Of a stretch of 64,000 nucleotides of DNA, positions 1 to 8,983 are shown piece by piece; positions within the stretch are counted from its first letter, which is position 1, and each line of letters begins with the position of its first letter. Both the position numbers and the translations under genes were made by a program. Below the pieces are notes generated by a model. It did no database searches. It was given only the letters and a program-made list of their open reading frames with translations, and was not told the origin of the DNA. This stretch comes from Bradyrhizobium icense (GTDB lineage: Bacteria > Pseudomonadota > Alphaproteobacteria > Rhizobiales > Xanthobacteraceae): positions 2,914,001 to 2,978,000 of the forward strand of contig NZ_CP016428.1 of assembly GCF_001693385.1 (NCBI RefSeq), written 5' to 3'.

Positions 1-1
1 C

Positions 2-1369
2 GATCCGGGGCTGCTTTGCTTCAACGACGATGACGTGCCGGCAAATGGGCTTAACGGCGTCCAACTCGCAAATCCGTTCCCCGCCGACGCCGTTCTGGGG
101 CAGATCGACCGGACGACGACCCGTTCGACGACGACTGGCGCGACCCTGCAGGCAACCAACACCGACCAGTTGTTCGGGCACAACAACCAGTTCATGGTTG
201 GCGCCACTTTCGATTCCGGCGTCACCCGCTTCGGGGCCAGCGCGGAACTGGGTACGATCGGCTCAAACTACGTCGTCAGCGGCAGCGGCATCTTTCTCGG
301 GCCGTCTGGCGATCCTATTTCCATCGGCCCGGTCTCGCTCCGCGCCACCAACCGGTATACCGGCCTCTATGCGCTCGACACGTTCGACGTGACGGATGCG
401 TTCTCAATCTCGGGTGGCGGCCGGTTCAACTATGCAAACATCGTCCTTCAGGATCAGATTGGCACCGACCTCAACGGCAATCACACGTTCAGTCGCTTCA
501 ATCCGATGATCGGCGGCACCTACAAGATCACGCCGGGCTTGACGGCCTATGCGGGATATTCCGAAGCTAATCGCGCACCGACGCCGCTGGAGCTCGCATG
601 CGCCGACCCTGCGCGCCCCTGTATCGCTGCGGCATTCCTGATCGCGGACCCGCCGCTGAAGCAGGTCGTCTCTCGCACCATAGAGGCCGGTTTCCGCGGA
701 ACGCAGGAGCTGAATATCGGAACGCTGGGGTGGAAAGTCGGCGCGTTCCGCGCGACCAATGCCGATGACATCCTGGCGATTCCGAGCCCGGAATTACAGG
801 GATTTGGCTATTTCCAGAACGTAGGCCGGACGCGCCGCCAGGGTATCGAGGCTCAAGTCAATCTGACGTCGAAGACGCTGCAACTTTATGCCAGCTATGC
901 CCTCGTAGATGCGCGCTTCCTCGACGCCCTGACGCTCACCTCCAACAGCCCGTTCGCCGATCCCGTCACCGGCAATATCCAGGTTCTGCCGGGCAATCGC
1001 ATTCCGGCGATACCCCGCAACCGGGTCAAGGTTGGCATCGACTATTCGATCACAGACGCCTTCAAGGTCGGTGGCGATGCATTGTTCGTCGGCAGCCAGT
1101 ATTTTGTGGGCGACGAATCCAATCAGGCGGCGCGGCTGCCAGGGTATTCGGTTTTCAACCTGCACGCCTCGTATCAGATCAACAAGACGTTCCAGCTCTA
1201 CGGCCGCGTCGACAATGTCCTCGACAACCGCTATGCGGTTTACGGGACGTTCTTCGAACGAGATGACATCCCCAACTTCGCCAACGGTGGCGCGGACTTT
1301 ACCGACGCCCGCTCGGTCAGCCCGGCGCGGCCGCGCGCCTTTTACGCGGGCCTGAAGGCAACTTTCTAG
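2..1369 (+). CDS. TonB-dependent outer-membrane receptor, C-terminal part (5' end outside window)
   Basis: The frame is open from base 2, so only the C-terminal ~455 residues are present and the plug domain is missing. Alternating beta-strand sequence, the late motif VDNVLDNRYAVYGTFF and a final Phe (GLKATF) are typical of TonB-dependent receptor barrels, which import metal chelates or vitamins across the outer membrane. The protein ends next to a convergent AraC regulator, and xoxF follows. Some methylotrophs use receptors of this family for lanthanide-chelate uptake, so a role in supplying metal to XoxF is possible, but the substrate cannot be read from the sequence. Family assignment is firm. 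Confidence 0.85.
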   Translation, partial: DPGLLCFNDDDVPANGLNGVQLANPFPADAVLGQIDRTTTRSTTTGATLQATNTDQLFGHNNQFMVGATFDSGVTRFGASAELGTIGSNYVVSGSGIFLGPSGDPISIGPVSLRATNRYTGLYALDTFDVTDAFSISGGGRFNYANIVLQDQIGTDLNGNHTFSRFNPMIGGTYKITPGLTAYAGYSEANRAPTPLELACADPARPCIAAAFLIADPPLKQVVSRTIEAGFRGTQELNIGTLGWKVGAFRATNADDILAIPSPELQGFGYFQNVGRTRRQGIEAQVNLTSKTLQLYASYALVDARFLDALTLTSNSPFADPVTGNIQVLPGNRIPAIPRNRVKVGIDYSITDAFKVGGDALFVGSQYFVGDESNQAARLPGYSVFNLHASYQINKTFQLYGRVDNVLDNRYAVYGTFFERDDIPNFANGGADFTDARSVSPARPRAFYAGLKATF

Positions 1370-1446
1370 AGAACGGGAGGCCTAAAGGCGGCTCAGCGAT
1401 GATGGCGGCAGAGCATTCAGCTTGCCGCGCCACCGGGATGTTCTCG

Positions 1447-2415
1447 TCAGGAAACATCCGGCGACCGATCGACGCAGTGCGCCTTGTGGATCGCGGACGG
1501 AACGAAGCCAAAATGCTTGCGGAACACGCGGCTGAAGTGCGACGAACTCGAAAAACCCCACGAAAATGCGACATCCGTGATCGTCTTTCCGTTCTGGGTC
1601 TCCAGCTCCTGCCGGCAGTGCAGCAGTCTCGCCCGCCAGATGTAATCGCTGACGGTCATGCCCTTGTCGCTGAACAGCATGTGCAGATAGCGCTTGGTGC
1701 AGCCCAATGCCGCGGATATCTGGTCGATGCAAAGATCCGGGTCGCGCAAATGTTCGCGGATGAAGGCTTGCGCGCGAATGTACATTGCTTCGGGACCGAC
1801 GCGATCGAACATCGTGTCTGCCTCGCGAAGCGGCAACAGCAAGAGGTCGATGAGCGAATCGGCGACGCCGATGGCGTTGTGAGGCGACAGTCGCTTTGCT
1901 TCATCAAACGCGGTGTGCACGAAGTCGTAGGCGATGCGGCCGGTGCCGTTGCGCGCGGAGAGCTTGCAAGGCAACATCTTCGCCGTGCGGAATCCGCGTT
2001 CGTGAAGCAGCTCCTTCGGGACGATCACGACCTCGTGCCGCGTCAGCGAGGGGCTGACGATCGTGTGTGGACAGGAGACGTCATAGGCAAGGCAATCGCC
2101 AGGCATGATGTCGATGCGGCGACCGTTCTGTTCGAAATGCGAGATGCCGTAGGTCTGGAACAGTATCTTGACGTAGGGATGTTCGCTCAGCTTTGTGCCC
2201 GAGATCGTGTGCGCGATACGATGCTGGCTCGCCTCGATCTGACAAAGTTTGAGCTGCGAGACGGTCGTGTAATTTATCCGCCCCTCCAGCGAGGAACCTT
2301 CCAGCGGATCGACATCAAACTGGCCGCATAGATCGGTCAGTGCATCTGACCAAGTTTGGATCTGCTTCTTCGGCGCCAACCCGGAAGTGCTGAGTGAACG
2401 AACAGTATCAGACAT
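1447..2415 (-). CDS. AraC-family transcriptional regulator
   Basis: A 322-residue protein with an N-terminal sensor-like domain (about 40-200) and a C-terminal AraC DNA-binding domain. The first helix-turn-helix lies at about 229-250 (DQISAALGCTKRYLHMLF). The second is at about 278-302 and carries the classic ending GFSSSSHFSRVFRKHFG. It converges on the TonB receptor and diverges from xoxF across a 411-bp spacer, so control of xoxF or of the receptor is plausible. The inducer is unknown. The start ATG gives a normal family length. Confidence 0.9.
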   Translation of the reverse strand: MSDTVRSLSTSGLAPKKQIQTWSDALTDLCGQFDVDPLEGSSLEGRINYTTVSQLKLCQIEASQHRIAHTISGTKLSEHPYVKILFQTYGISHFEQNGRRIDIMPGDCLAYDVSCPHTIVSPSLTRHEVVIVPKELLHERGFRTAKMLPCKLSARNGTGRIAYDFVHTAFDEAKRLSPHNAIGVADSLIDLLLLPLREADTMFDRVGPEAMYIRAQAFIREHLRDPDLCIDQISAALGCTKRYLHMLFSDKGMTVSDYIWRARLLHCRQELETQNGKTITDVAFSWGFSSSSHFSRVFRKHFGFVPSAIHKAHCVDRSPDVS

Positions 2416-2623
2416 TGCCCAGCCACCGATTTGAGAACAGGCTGCAACTTCCGCCGGGGCGTCGGTCAGATGGTCGCGACATTTGGACCCAATTTAGGCA
2501 GTCGTCAGGGAAGTCGCGCAGATTCTTCCCAATATCCCTTTGACAATCCTCCAACTTAGTTTCGGCGGCGTCAAGGGAAACCTAAACCGATCCAGGGTAG
2601 GTGATGGGAACACGCCCACGGCA

Positions 2624-2641
2624 TGATGCTTCGCAGCATCA
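2624..2641. repeat. 7-bp inverted repeat upstream of xoxF
   Basis: TGATGCT and AGCATCA are perfect reverse complements around the loop TCGC. No T-run follows, so it is more likely an operator or leader structure than a terminator. The function is unknown. Confidence 0.5.
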
Positions 2642-2669
2642 CGGCAGAGCCGAAACCGCGCGTCAGGGC

Positions 2670-2686
2670 GAATTTTTAAAAAATTC
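2670..2686. promoter_or_regulatory. AT-rich perfect palindrome upstream of xoxF
   Basis: GAATTTTT and AAAAATTC form perfect 8-bp arms around a single central A. Such an AT island in a GC-rich genome, about 140 bp before the xoxF ATG, could be a regulator site or an UP-like promoter element. It is read directly from the sequence; the role is inferred. Confidence 0.45.
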
Positions 2687-2826
2687 AATTGGGTTCGCTT
2701 TTGAGCAAACGCGCTTCGCTCTTGGGCAAGTTTCCCATTTCCGGACGGGATAGGAATAGGGACCAACAATGGAAGAATGGGCCGTTTCGGCGGAAACCCA
2801 AAACCCGTATCTTGGAGGAAACCACT

Positions 2827-4629
2827 ATGCGCAAGGTGCTATCCGTAGCCTGTCTTGGCGCTATGGCGACATTCGTTGTCGGCGTCGCATACGCCAACGA
2901 AGAACTGATCAAGATGTCGCAGAACCCGAAGGACTGGGTGCAGCCGGCCGGCGACTACGCCAATACACGCTACTCGAAGCTTAACCAGATCAACGCATCC
3001 AATGTCGGCAAGCTCCAGGTCGCCTGGACGTTCTCCACCGGCGTGCTGCGCGGCCATGAAGGCGGACCGCTCATCATCGGAAACATGATGTACGTCCATA
3101 CGCCGTTCCCCAACAAGGTCTACGCTCTTGACCTTTCGCAGGAGAACAAGATCGTCTGGAAGTACGAGCCGAAGCAGGATCCGAACGTCATTCCGGTGAT
3201 GTGCTGCGATACGGTCAATCGCGGCGTGGCCTATGGTGACGGCAAGATCTTCCTGCATCAGGCCGATACCACTCTGGTTGCACTCGATGCCAAGACCGGG
3301 CAGGTGGCGTGGAGCGTGAAGAATGGCGATCCGGGCAAGGGCGCCACTGGTACTTCATCGCCGCTCGTCGTCAAGGACAAGGTTCTGATCGGCATTTCCG
3401 GCGGCGAATTCGGCGTTCAGTGCCATGTCACGGCCTACGATCTCAAGAGCGGCAAGCAGGTATGGCGTGCCTACTCTGAAGGGCCGGACGATCAGCTCCT
3501 CGTCGATCCCGTGAAGACCACCGAGCTCGGCAAGCCGATCGGCAAGGATTCGAGCATCAAGACGTGGCAAGGCGACCAATGGAAGATTGGTGGCGGCTGC
3601 ACATGGGGCTGGCTGTCCTATGACCCCGGCCTGAACCTCGTTTACTACGGCTCGGGAAATCCCTCGACCTGGAATCCGAAGCAGCGTCCCGGCGACAACA
3701 AGTGGTCGATGACCATCTTCGCGCGCAATCCCGACGACGGAATGGCCAAGTGGGTCTACCAGATGACGCCTCACGACGAATGGGACTATGACGGCGTCAA
3801 CGAAATGATCCTTACCGATCAGCCGTTCAATGGCCAGCCTCGCAAGCTGCTGACCCACTTCGACCGCAACGGGCTCGCCTATACGATGGATCGCGAAAGC
3901 GGTGAACTGCTGGTGGCCGAGAAGTACGACCCGAAGGTTAACTGGACCACCGGCGTCGACATGAACAAGAGCTCGCCGACTTATGGTCGTCCCAAGGTCG
4001 TCGATCAGTATTCGACGGAGAAGGGTGGCGAGGACAAGAACACCAAGGGTATCTGCCCGGCCGCGCTCGGCACCAAGGACCAGCAGCCGGCAGCCTATTC
4101 GCCCGATACGCAACTGTTCTATGTCCCGACCAACCACGTCTGCATGGACTATGAGCCGTTCAAGGTGAGCTACACCGCGGGTCAGCCCTATGTCGGGGCG
4201 ACGCTCTCGATGTATCCGCCGCAAGGCGAAAGCCATATGGGCAACTTCATCGCCTGGGACAACAAGGGAAAGATCGTCTGGTCGAACAAGGAGCAGTTCT
4301 CGGTGTGGTCGGGAGCGCTCGCCACCGCTGGCGGCGTGGTGTTCTACGGAACGCTGGAAGGCTTCCTGAAGGCGGTCGACGCCAAGACGGGCAAGGAGCT
4401 CTACAAGTTCAAGACCCCGTCCGGCATCATCGGCAACGTCACGACCTATGAGCAGGGCGGCAAGCAGTATGTGGCCGTGCTGTCCGGCGTCGGCGGCTGG
4501 GCTGGTATCGGCCTTGCCGCAGGTCTGACCGATCCGACTGCGGGTCTCGGTGCGGTCGGTGGCTATGCCGCGCTGAGCAACTACACCGCGCTCGGCGGCA
4601 CACTCACCGTGTTCGCGCTGCCGCAGTAA
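2827..4629 (+). CDS. xoxF: Lanthanide-type PQQ methanol dehydrogenase XoxF
   Basis: Periplasmic PQQ enzyme that oxidises methanol, and often formaldehyde, passing electrons to a cytochrome c. The ATG at 2827 follows GGAGGAA and gives 600 residues with a clear signal peptide (about 1-23, ending VAYA). Key residues: vicinal Cys126-Cys127, Glu194, Asn278, catalytic Asp320 and Asp322. The second Asp (motif D-Y-D) marks the lanthanide-dependent XoxF type; calcium MxaF enzymes have Ala there. Tryptophan-docking blade repeats such as [11 protein letters not shown] are visible. No mxaI follows; xoxG, flhA and gfa do, giving a methanol-to-formate route. The open frame extends upstream to 2689, but that part lacks a ribosome site and would bury the signal peptide. 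Confidence 0.96.
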   Translation: MRKVLSVACLGAMATFVVGVAYANEELIKMSQNPKDWVQPAGDYANTRYSKLNQINASNVGKLQVAWTFSTGVLRGHEGGPLIIGNMMYVHTPFPNKVYALDLSQENKIVWKYEPKQDPNVIPVMCCDTVNRGVAYGDGKIFLHQADTTLVALDAKTGQVAWSVKNGDPGKGATGTSSPLVVKDKVLIGISGGEFGVQCHVTAYDLKSGKQVWRAYSEGPDDQLLVDPVKTTELGKPIGKDSSIKTWQGDQWKIGGGCTWGWLSYDPGLNLVYYGSGNPSTWNPKQRPGDNKWSMTIFARNPDDGMAKWVYQMTPHDEWDYDGVNEMILTDQPFNGQPRKLLTHFDRNGLAYTMDRESGELLVAEKYDPKVNWTTGVDMNKSSPTYGRPKVVDQYSTEKGGEDKNTKGICPAALGTKDQQPAAYSPDTQLFYVPTNHVCMDYEPFKVSYTAGQPYVGATLSMYPPQGESHMGNFIAWDNKGKIVWSNKEQFSVWSGALATAGGVVFYGTLEGFLKAVDAKTGKELYKFKTPSGIIGNVTTYEQGGKQYVAVLSGVGGWAGIGLAAGLTDPTAGLGAVGGYAALSNYTALGGTLTVFALPQ

Positions 4630-4707
4630 AGCAGGACCACCTCGTCCGGCGCGTGGCTCGTTCCACGCGCCGGTTGGTCTGCATCGAATATCAAGGATGA
4701 TGAGCTC

Positions 4708-5208
4708 TTGCGTAAAATCTGGTTGATTGCGGCCACTCTCACGCTCGTGGCGCCGGGAACAGTTGCCTTCGCTGCGGATGATGCTGCCGCGGTCAAGTCC
4801 GAGGACGGCAAGTATCTCGATAAGGAAGGAAACCCGACCTACAAAGTCGGAGCCGACGGCACGGTCGATTGGTACACCTATTCCGGATACCGTCGCTATC
4901 ATTCCGAATGCCACGTCTGCCATGGCCCTGACGGGATGGGATCGACCTATGCGCCGGCGTTACAGGATTCGCTGAAGACGATGAGCTATGGCGACTTCGT
5001 CGCAGTTGTCGCGAGCGGCCGCAAGAACGGCAGCTCCGTCATGCCAGCCCTCGGCGACAATCCGAATGTCGCCTGTTACATGGACGACCTTTATGTGTAT
5101 CTGCGTGCCCGCGCCCATGATGCCGTCGGGCGCGTCCGCCCTGCCAAGAAGGAAGACAAGCCCGACGCGTACACCGAGACGGAAAAGTCCTGCATGGGAA
5201 GCAGATGA
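4708..5208 (+). CDS. xoxG: XoxF-associated cytochrome c (XoxG)
   Basis: Secreted monoheme cytochrome c of 166 residues, the expected electron acceptor of XoxF. The signal peptide spans about 1-22 (ending TVAFA). The heme site is Cys68-x2-Cys71-His72 (CHVCH), with a likely axial Met112 in VMPALGD. Two further Cys (123 and 162) could form a disulfide. The start is TTG at 4708, preceded by AAGGATGAT; nearby ATGs are out of frame. It sits 78 bp after xoxF in the same direction, the usual xoxFG order. Confidence 0.9.
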   Translation: MRKIWLIAATLTLVAPGTVAFAADDAAAVKSEDGKYLDKEGNPTYKVGADGTVDWYTYSGYRRYHSECHVCHGPDGMGSTYAPALQDSLKTMSYGDFVAVVASGRKNGSSVMPALGDNPNVACYMDDLYVYLRARAHDAVGRVRPAKKEDKPDAYTETEKSCMGSR

Positions 5209-5280
5209 TCATGCCGAACATGCGAGGTGCACGTCTGGTACATCCGTGCGGCGACTTGAAAAGCCAATGTGGAGTTTACA

Positions 5281-6387
5281 ATGAAGACCCGCGCTGCTGT
5301 CGCATTCGAGGCCAAGAAGCCTCTTGAAATCGTCGAGGTCGATCTCGAAGGCCCGAAGGCCGGGGAGGTCCTCGTCGAAATAAAAGCCACCGGAATCTGC
5401 CACACCGACGCCTACACGCTCGACGGATTCGACAGCGAAGGAATCTTTCCTTCGATTCTCGGTCATGAGGGCGCGGGCATCGTCCGCGAAGTCGGGCCGG
5501 GCGTGACGTCGGTCAAGGCCGGCGATCACATCATTCCGCTCTACACGCCGGAATGCCGTCAGTGCAAAAGCTGCCTGAGCGGCAAGACCAATCTTTGTAC
5601 TGCCATCCGCGCAACCCAGGGCAAGGGGCTCATGCCGGACGGCACTTCCCGTTTCAGCTACCAAGGCAAGCCGATCTTTCACTACATGGGTTGCTCGACG
5701 TTTTCGAACTTTACCGTGCTGCCGGAAATCGCGGTGGCAAAGATCCGCGAGGACGCGCCCTTCGACAAGAGCTGTTACATCGGTTGCGGGGTGACGACGG
5801 GCGTTGGCGCCGTGGTCAATACCGCAAAGGTAACACCGGGCGCCAACGTCGTTGTTTTCGGTCTCGGCGGCATCGGGCTCAACGTCATCCAGGGTGCGAA
5901 GATGGTAGGCGCCGACAAGATCGTCGGCGTCGACATCAACGATTCCAAGGAGGATTGGGGCCGCCGTTTCGGTATGACGCATTTCGTCAATCCGACCAAG
6001 GTCAGCGATATCGTCCAGCATCTGGTCGGGCTCACCGACGGCGGCGCCGATTACACCTTCGACTGCACCGGCAATACCACCGTGATGCGGCAGGCGCTCG
6101 AAGCGTGCCATCGCGGCTGGGGTGTCTCTGTCGTGATCGGGGTTGCGGAGTCGGGCAAAGAAATCGCCACCCGGCCGTTCCAACTCGTGACGGGGCGTGT
6201 CTGGAAAGGCACGGCCTTTGGCGGCGCGCGCGGCCGCACGGACGTGCCGAAAATCGTCGACTGGTACATGAACGGGAAGATCGAGATCGATCCGATGATC
6301 ACGCATGTCCTCAAGCTCGAGGAGATCAATAAGGGATTCGACCTCATGCACGAAGGCAAGTCGATCCGTTCTGTTGTCGTGTTCTGA
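5281..6387 (+). CDS. flhA: S-(hydroxymethyl)glutathione dehydrogenase (class III alcohol dehydrogenase)
   Basis: Oxidises the glutathione adduct of formaldehyde to S-formylglutathione with NAD+. The 368-residue length is standard. Catalytic zinc ligands Cys40 and His62-Glu63 (GHEGAG) are present, as are the four structural-zinc Cys (92, 95, 98, 106) and a Rossmann motif GLGGIGLNV. The ATG at 5281 has GGAG 6 bp upstream; an in-frame GTG at 5269 is less likely. The position between xoxG and gfa places it in formaldehyde removal behind XoxF. S-formylglutathione hydrolase (fghA) is not in the window. The same family is called adhC or frmA elsewhere. Confidence 0.95.
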   Translation: MKTRAAVAFEAKKPLEIVEVDLEGPKAGEVLVEIKATGICHTDAYTLDGFDSEGIFPSILGHEGAGIVREVGPGVTSVKAGDHIIPLYTPECRQCKSCLSGKTNLCTAIRATQGKGLMPDGTSRFSYQGKPIFHYMGCSTFSNFTVLPEIAVAKIREDAPFDKSCYIGCGVTTGVGAVVNTAKVTPGANVVVFGLGGIGLNVIQGAKMVGADKIVGVDINDSKEDWGRRFGMTHFVNPTKVSDIVQHLVGLTDGGADYTFDCTGNTTVMRQALEACHRGWGVSVVIGVAESGKEIATRPFQLVTGRVWKGTAFGGARGRTDVPKIVDWYMNGKIEIDPMITHVLKLEEINKGFDLMHEGKSIRSVVVF

Positions 6388-6421
6388 ATCGGGGAACTTC
6401 AAACACAAGGAGGATAGGCCT

Positions 6422-6991
6422 ATGACAGTTCATATCCACCCATCGATTGACAGCGGCGTGAAGCAGGGCACTGGCAACTTTGCCGGCGGCACCCTGGTCT
6501 GCAAATGCGCGGACAAGCCGGTCAAGGTCGCCATCAAGGGCGACGTGGCCCACAACCACGCCTGCGGCTGCACCAAATGCTGGAAGCCCGAAGGGGCGAC
6601 CTTCTCCGTCGTCGCCGTCGTCCCGCGCGACAATGTGAAAGTGATCGAGAACGGCGACAAGCTGCAGATCGTCGACTCGGCGGCGGCGATTCAGCGTTAC
6701 GCCTGCAAGGCCTGCGGCACGCATATGTACGGCCGGATCGAGAACACGGGGCATCCGTTCTACGGGCTCGACTTCATCCATCCCGAACTGTTCCAGGAAG
6801 GCGGATGGGCAGCTCCGGGGTTTGCCGCGTTCGTGTCTTCCGTGCTGGAGTCCGGCGTCCAACCGGGCGAGATGGATGGCATCAGGGCGAGGCTGAAGGA
6901 ACTTGGACTGGAGCCGTATGATTGCCTGTCGCCGCCATTGATGGATGCGATCTCGAGCCACGTGGCAAAGTCCAAGGCCAAGGCGGCTTGA
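6422..6991 (+). CDS. gfa: S-(hydroxymethyl)glutathione synthase / glutathione-dependent formaldehyde-activating enzyme Gfa
   Basis: Cytoplasmic zinc protein of 189 residues reported to help condense formaldehyde with glutathione; whether this is true catalysis or glutathione carrying has been debated for the family. All seven characteristic Cys are seen: 27, 29, 48, 50, 53, 95 and 98 (VCKC, CGCTKC, CKAC). The ATG at 6422 follows AAGGAGGA. It lies 34 bp after flhA, completing a xoxF-xoxG-flhA-gfa operon. A 14-bp tandem duplication covers its stop codon. Confidence 0.95.
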   Translation: MTVHIHPSIDSGVKQGTGNFAGGTLVCKCADKPVKVAIKGDVAHNHACGCTKCWKPEGATFSVVAVVPRDNVKVIENGDKLQIVDSAAAIQRYACKACGTHMYGRIENTGHPFYGLDFIHPELFQEGGWAAPGFAAFVSSVLESGVQPGEMDGIRARLKELGLEPYDCLSPPLMDAISSHVAKSKAKAA

Positions 6992-7006
6992 ACAAGGCGG
7001 CTTGAA
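6979..7006. repeat. 14-bp tandem duplication over the gfa stop codon
   Basis: CAAGGCGGCTTGAA occurs twice head to tail (6979-6992 and 6993-7006). The first copy encodes the last residues of Gfa and its TGA. The second repeats the same string in the spacer, a simple slippage-type duplication. Confidence 0.8.
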
Positions 7007-7344
7007 GCGGGCGCCTGCCTTGCAGCTTGCGCGATACCGAACTTGCGCTGACGGCCGTCGCCGTTAGCGCAGCCGCTCTCTGAGAGCACAGCGAGGTCGA
7101 CAGGCGAGTAAGGCCCGCCGGCCACTGGTCGTCTAACCACCCCGGGCCGGCGGCGTTCGGCGCGACTGTCCCGCGCCTAATTCCAGACATCAAAGGCCTG
7201 CGAAGTCTCGCGCAGTTGTCATGCCGCCGCGGTTGTTGCAGGGCTGCAATCGGCTGCACTCACAGATCGTCTGATTTTGCATGCTGCGGTGCGGTAGTCG
7301 GTCATGGCGGCCGCGATGCCGAAGGCGGACATTTCCCTAAAGTG
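7007..7344. other. Spacer between gfa and the FAH-family gene
   Basis: No supported gene. It contains a GC-rich inverted repeat (CCGCCGGCC at 7115-7123 and GGCCGGCGG at 7145-7153, 21-base loop). This could end gfa transcription, although no T-run follows. Confidence 0.5.
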
Positions 7345-7373
7345 TTGACCCGTCGAGCGGTTCCCTTCTATGG
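7345..7373 (+). promoter_or_regulatory. Candidate sigma-70 promoter of the FAH-family gene
   Basis: TTGACC (7345-7350) and CTATGG (7368-7373) are separated by 17 bp and lie 47 bp before the likely ATG. The -35 is good and the -10 moderate. This is a prediction by eye. Confidence 0.4.
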
Positions 7374-7419
7374 ACGATGCTGAGCTTATAGCCCAGATGC
7401 CCTCTTGAGGATTCCCACG

Positions 7420-8610
7420 ATGCCGATCGTCACAGACGCTGCCTTCATTCTGCCCGACGATTTCGCCGGCGCCGCGCTGATGGGACGCATCTGGCGTCCC
7501 GATCTTGCCGGCCCGTCGGTGGCCGCGATCCGCCAGGATGGCGTGTTCGACATCACCGAGGACTTCCCCACCGCCAGCCAGCTTGCCGCCGTCGCCGATC
7601 CGGCCCGGGCGCTGCGCGCCGCGCGTGGCGAGCGGATAGGCACGCTGCAGGATCTCTTGAACAACACACCGCCCGACACCCGCGATCCGACCAGGCCGTG
7701 GCTGCTCGCCCCGATCGACCTGCAGGTGATCAAGGCTGCCGGCGTTACCTTCGCCATCTCGATGCTGGAGCGGGTGATCGAGGAGCGGGCGCGCGGCAAT
7801 CCGGATTCGGCCGAGGCGATCCGGGCCGAGGTGACGCGGATCGTCGGCACCGACCTGTCGCAATTGAAGCCGGGTTCAGCCGAAGCGCAGCACATCAAAG
7901 ACGTGCTGGTTTCCCAGAACGCCTGGAGCCAGTATCTCGAAGTCGGCATCGGTCCGGATGCTGAGGTGTTTACCAAGGCGCCCGTGCTGTCGGCGGTCGG
8001 AACCTGCGTGGATGCGGGCCTGCATCCGAAATCGACCTGGAACAATCCGGAGCCGGAGGTGGTGCTGATCGTGACGGGAGACGGCCGTATCGTCGGCGCG
8101 ACGCTTGGCAACGACGTCAACCTGCGCGACTTCGAGGGACGTTCGGCGCTGCTTCTGTCCAAGGCAAAGGACAACAACGCCTCCTGCGCCATCGGGCCGT
8201 TCGTGCGGTTCTTCGACGCGGGATTCACGCTCGACGATGTCAGGAGAATGGAGATATCGCTGGAGGTGAAGGGGCCGGAGGGCTTCGTGCTGCACGGTGC
8301 GTCCTCGCTGACCCAGATCAGCCGCGACCCGGCCGACATCGTGGGGCAGACCATCAACGAGAACCATCAATATCCCGACGGCTTCGTGCTGTTCCTCGGC
8401 ACGATGTTCGCGCCGATCCAGGACCGTGCCGCGAAGGGGCAGGGGTTCACCCATGTGGAAGGCGATCTGGTGACGGTCGCCACGCCCAAACTCGGCCGAC
8501 TGACCAACCGGATGCGTCACAGCGGCGATTGCGAGCCTTGGCGGTTCGGCTTGGCCGATCTCTTCGCCGCATTGATGCGCCGCAAAGGCGTCGGCCGAAG
8601 CAGCAACTAA
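7420..8610 (+). CDS. Fumarylacetoacetate hydrolase (FAH) family protein
   Basis: 396-residue FAH-fold enzyme. The C-terminal half carries the metal-binding style of the family (NNPEPEVVLIV followed by GNDVNLRDFEGRS). Such enzymes cleave or dehydrate 2-keto acids, for example 2-keto-3-deoxy sugar acids; the substrate here is not evident. The ATG at 7420 has GAGGA about 8 bp upstream, preferred over a TTG at 7405. It stands alone between the methanol module and the convergent oxidase operon, so context gives no substrate clue. Confidence 0.82.
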   Translation: MPIVTDAAFILPDDFAGAALMGRIWRPDLAGPSVAAIRQDGVFDITEDFPTASQLAAVADPARALRAARGERIGTLQDLLNNTPPDTRDPTRPWLLAPIDLQVIKAAGVTFAISMLERVIEERARGNPDSAEAIRAEVTRIVGTDLSQLKPGSAEAQHIKDVLVSQNAWSQYLEVGIGPDAEVFTKAPVLSAVGTCVDAGLHPKSTWNNPEPEVVLIVTGDGRIVGATLGNDVNLRDFEGRSALLLSKAKDNNASCAIGPFVRFFDAGFTLDDVRRMEISLEVKGPEGFVLHGASSLTQISRDPADIVGQTINENHQYPDGFVLFLGTMFAPIQDRAAKGQGFTHVEGDLVTVATPKLGRLTNRMRHSGDCEPWRFGLADLFAALMRRKGVGRSSN

Positions 8611-8632
8611 CCGACGAAAACGAGTTCGAAAT

Positions 8633-8983
8633 CTATGCGCAAGCGGGCAGGAAGATAGTGGGCAGGATCGTCCACGCGATCCCAAGAAGCGAAAGCAGGA
8701 TCAGAAGGTATGATACGCCAGGCAGAAACCGAGAGCTGCCGACGCTCTGGGTATGCCCGGCATCACCGCGATGGAGCGTCCATGCCGTCAGGAGCAGGGC
8801 AGTTAAGGCTGCGGCAGTGGCAAGAGCAATTGTCCAGGCTATCATGGTAGCCGCTGCGGCCGCTGGTCCAATGCAGATCAGCGCTTCGGCGGCGTAGACG
8901 GTGGTCAGATGCAAAAACCAGATAAGCGGCGGAGCAAGCACCCGCAGAAGATTGCCAAGAGACGGCTGGAAAGTGTCACTCAT
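8633..8983 (-). CDS. Small membrane protein of the cytochrome oxidase operon
   Basis: 116 residues with three likely membrane helices (about 14-40, 43-68 and 89-112). Its ATG overlaps the stop of the fused oxidase subunit I-III by four bases (ATGA), so it is translationally coupled and the last gene of the operon. It is probably an accessory or subunit-IV-like part of the oxidase. No motif assigns a known family by eye. Confidence 0.75.
   Translation of the reverse strand: MSDTFQPSLGNLLRVLAPPLIWFLHLTTVYAAEALICIGPAAAAATMIAWTIALATAAALTALLLTAWTLHRGDAGHTQSVGSSRFLPGVSYLLILLSLLGIAWTILPTIFLPACA

Larger units (their letters stand above)
2416..2826. promoter_or_regulatory. Divergent AraC-xoxF intergenic region
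   Basis: This 411-bp stretch has no convincing gene and must hold the promoters for the AraC gene and xoxF. A TTGACA hexamer occurs at 2540-2545 without a clear -10 at normal spacing. It also contains a 7-bp hairpin (2624-2641) and an AT-rich perfect palindrome (2670-2686), listed separately. A strong ribosome binding site, GGAGGAA, precedes the xoxF ATG. Confidence 0.6.

Noticed and set aside
1399..2331. 310-residue open frame on the plus strand
   Set aside because: Antisense to the AraC regulator, whose helix-turn-helix motifs are unmistakable.
2540..2562. TTGACA as an xoxF or AraC promoter
   Set aside because: No acceptable -10 at 16-18 bp, so not called as a promoter.
3355..4923. 522-residue open frame on the minus strand
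   Set aside because: Lies antisense to xoxF and xoxG, which have clear motifs; it arises from GC-rich codon bias.
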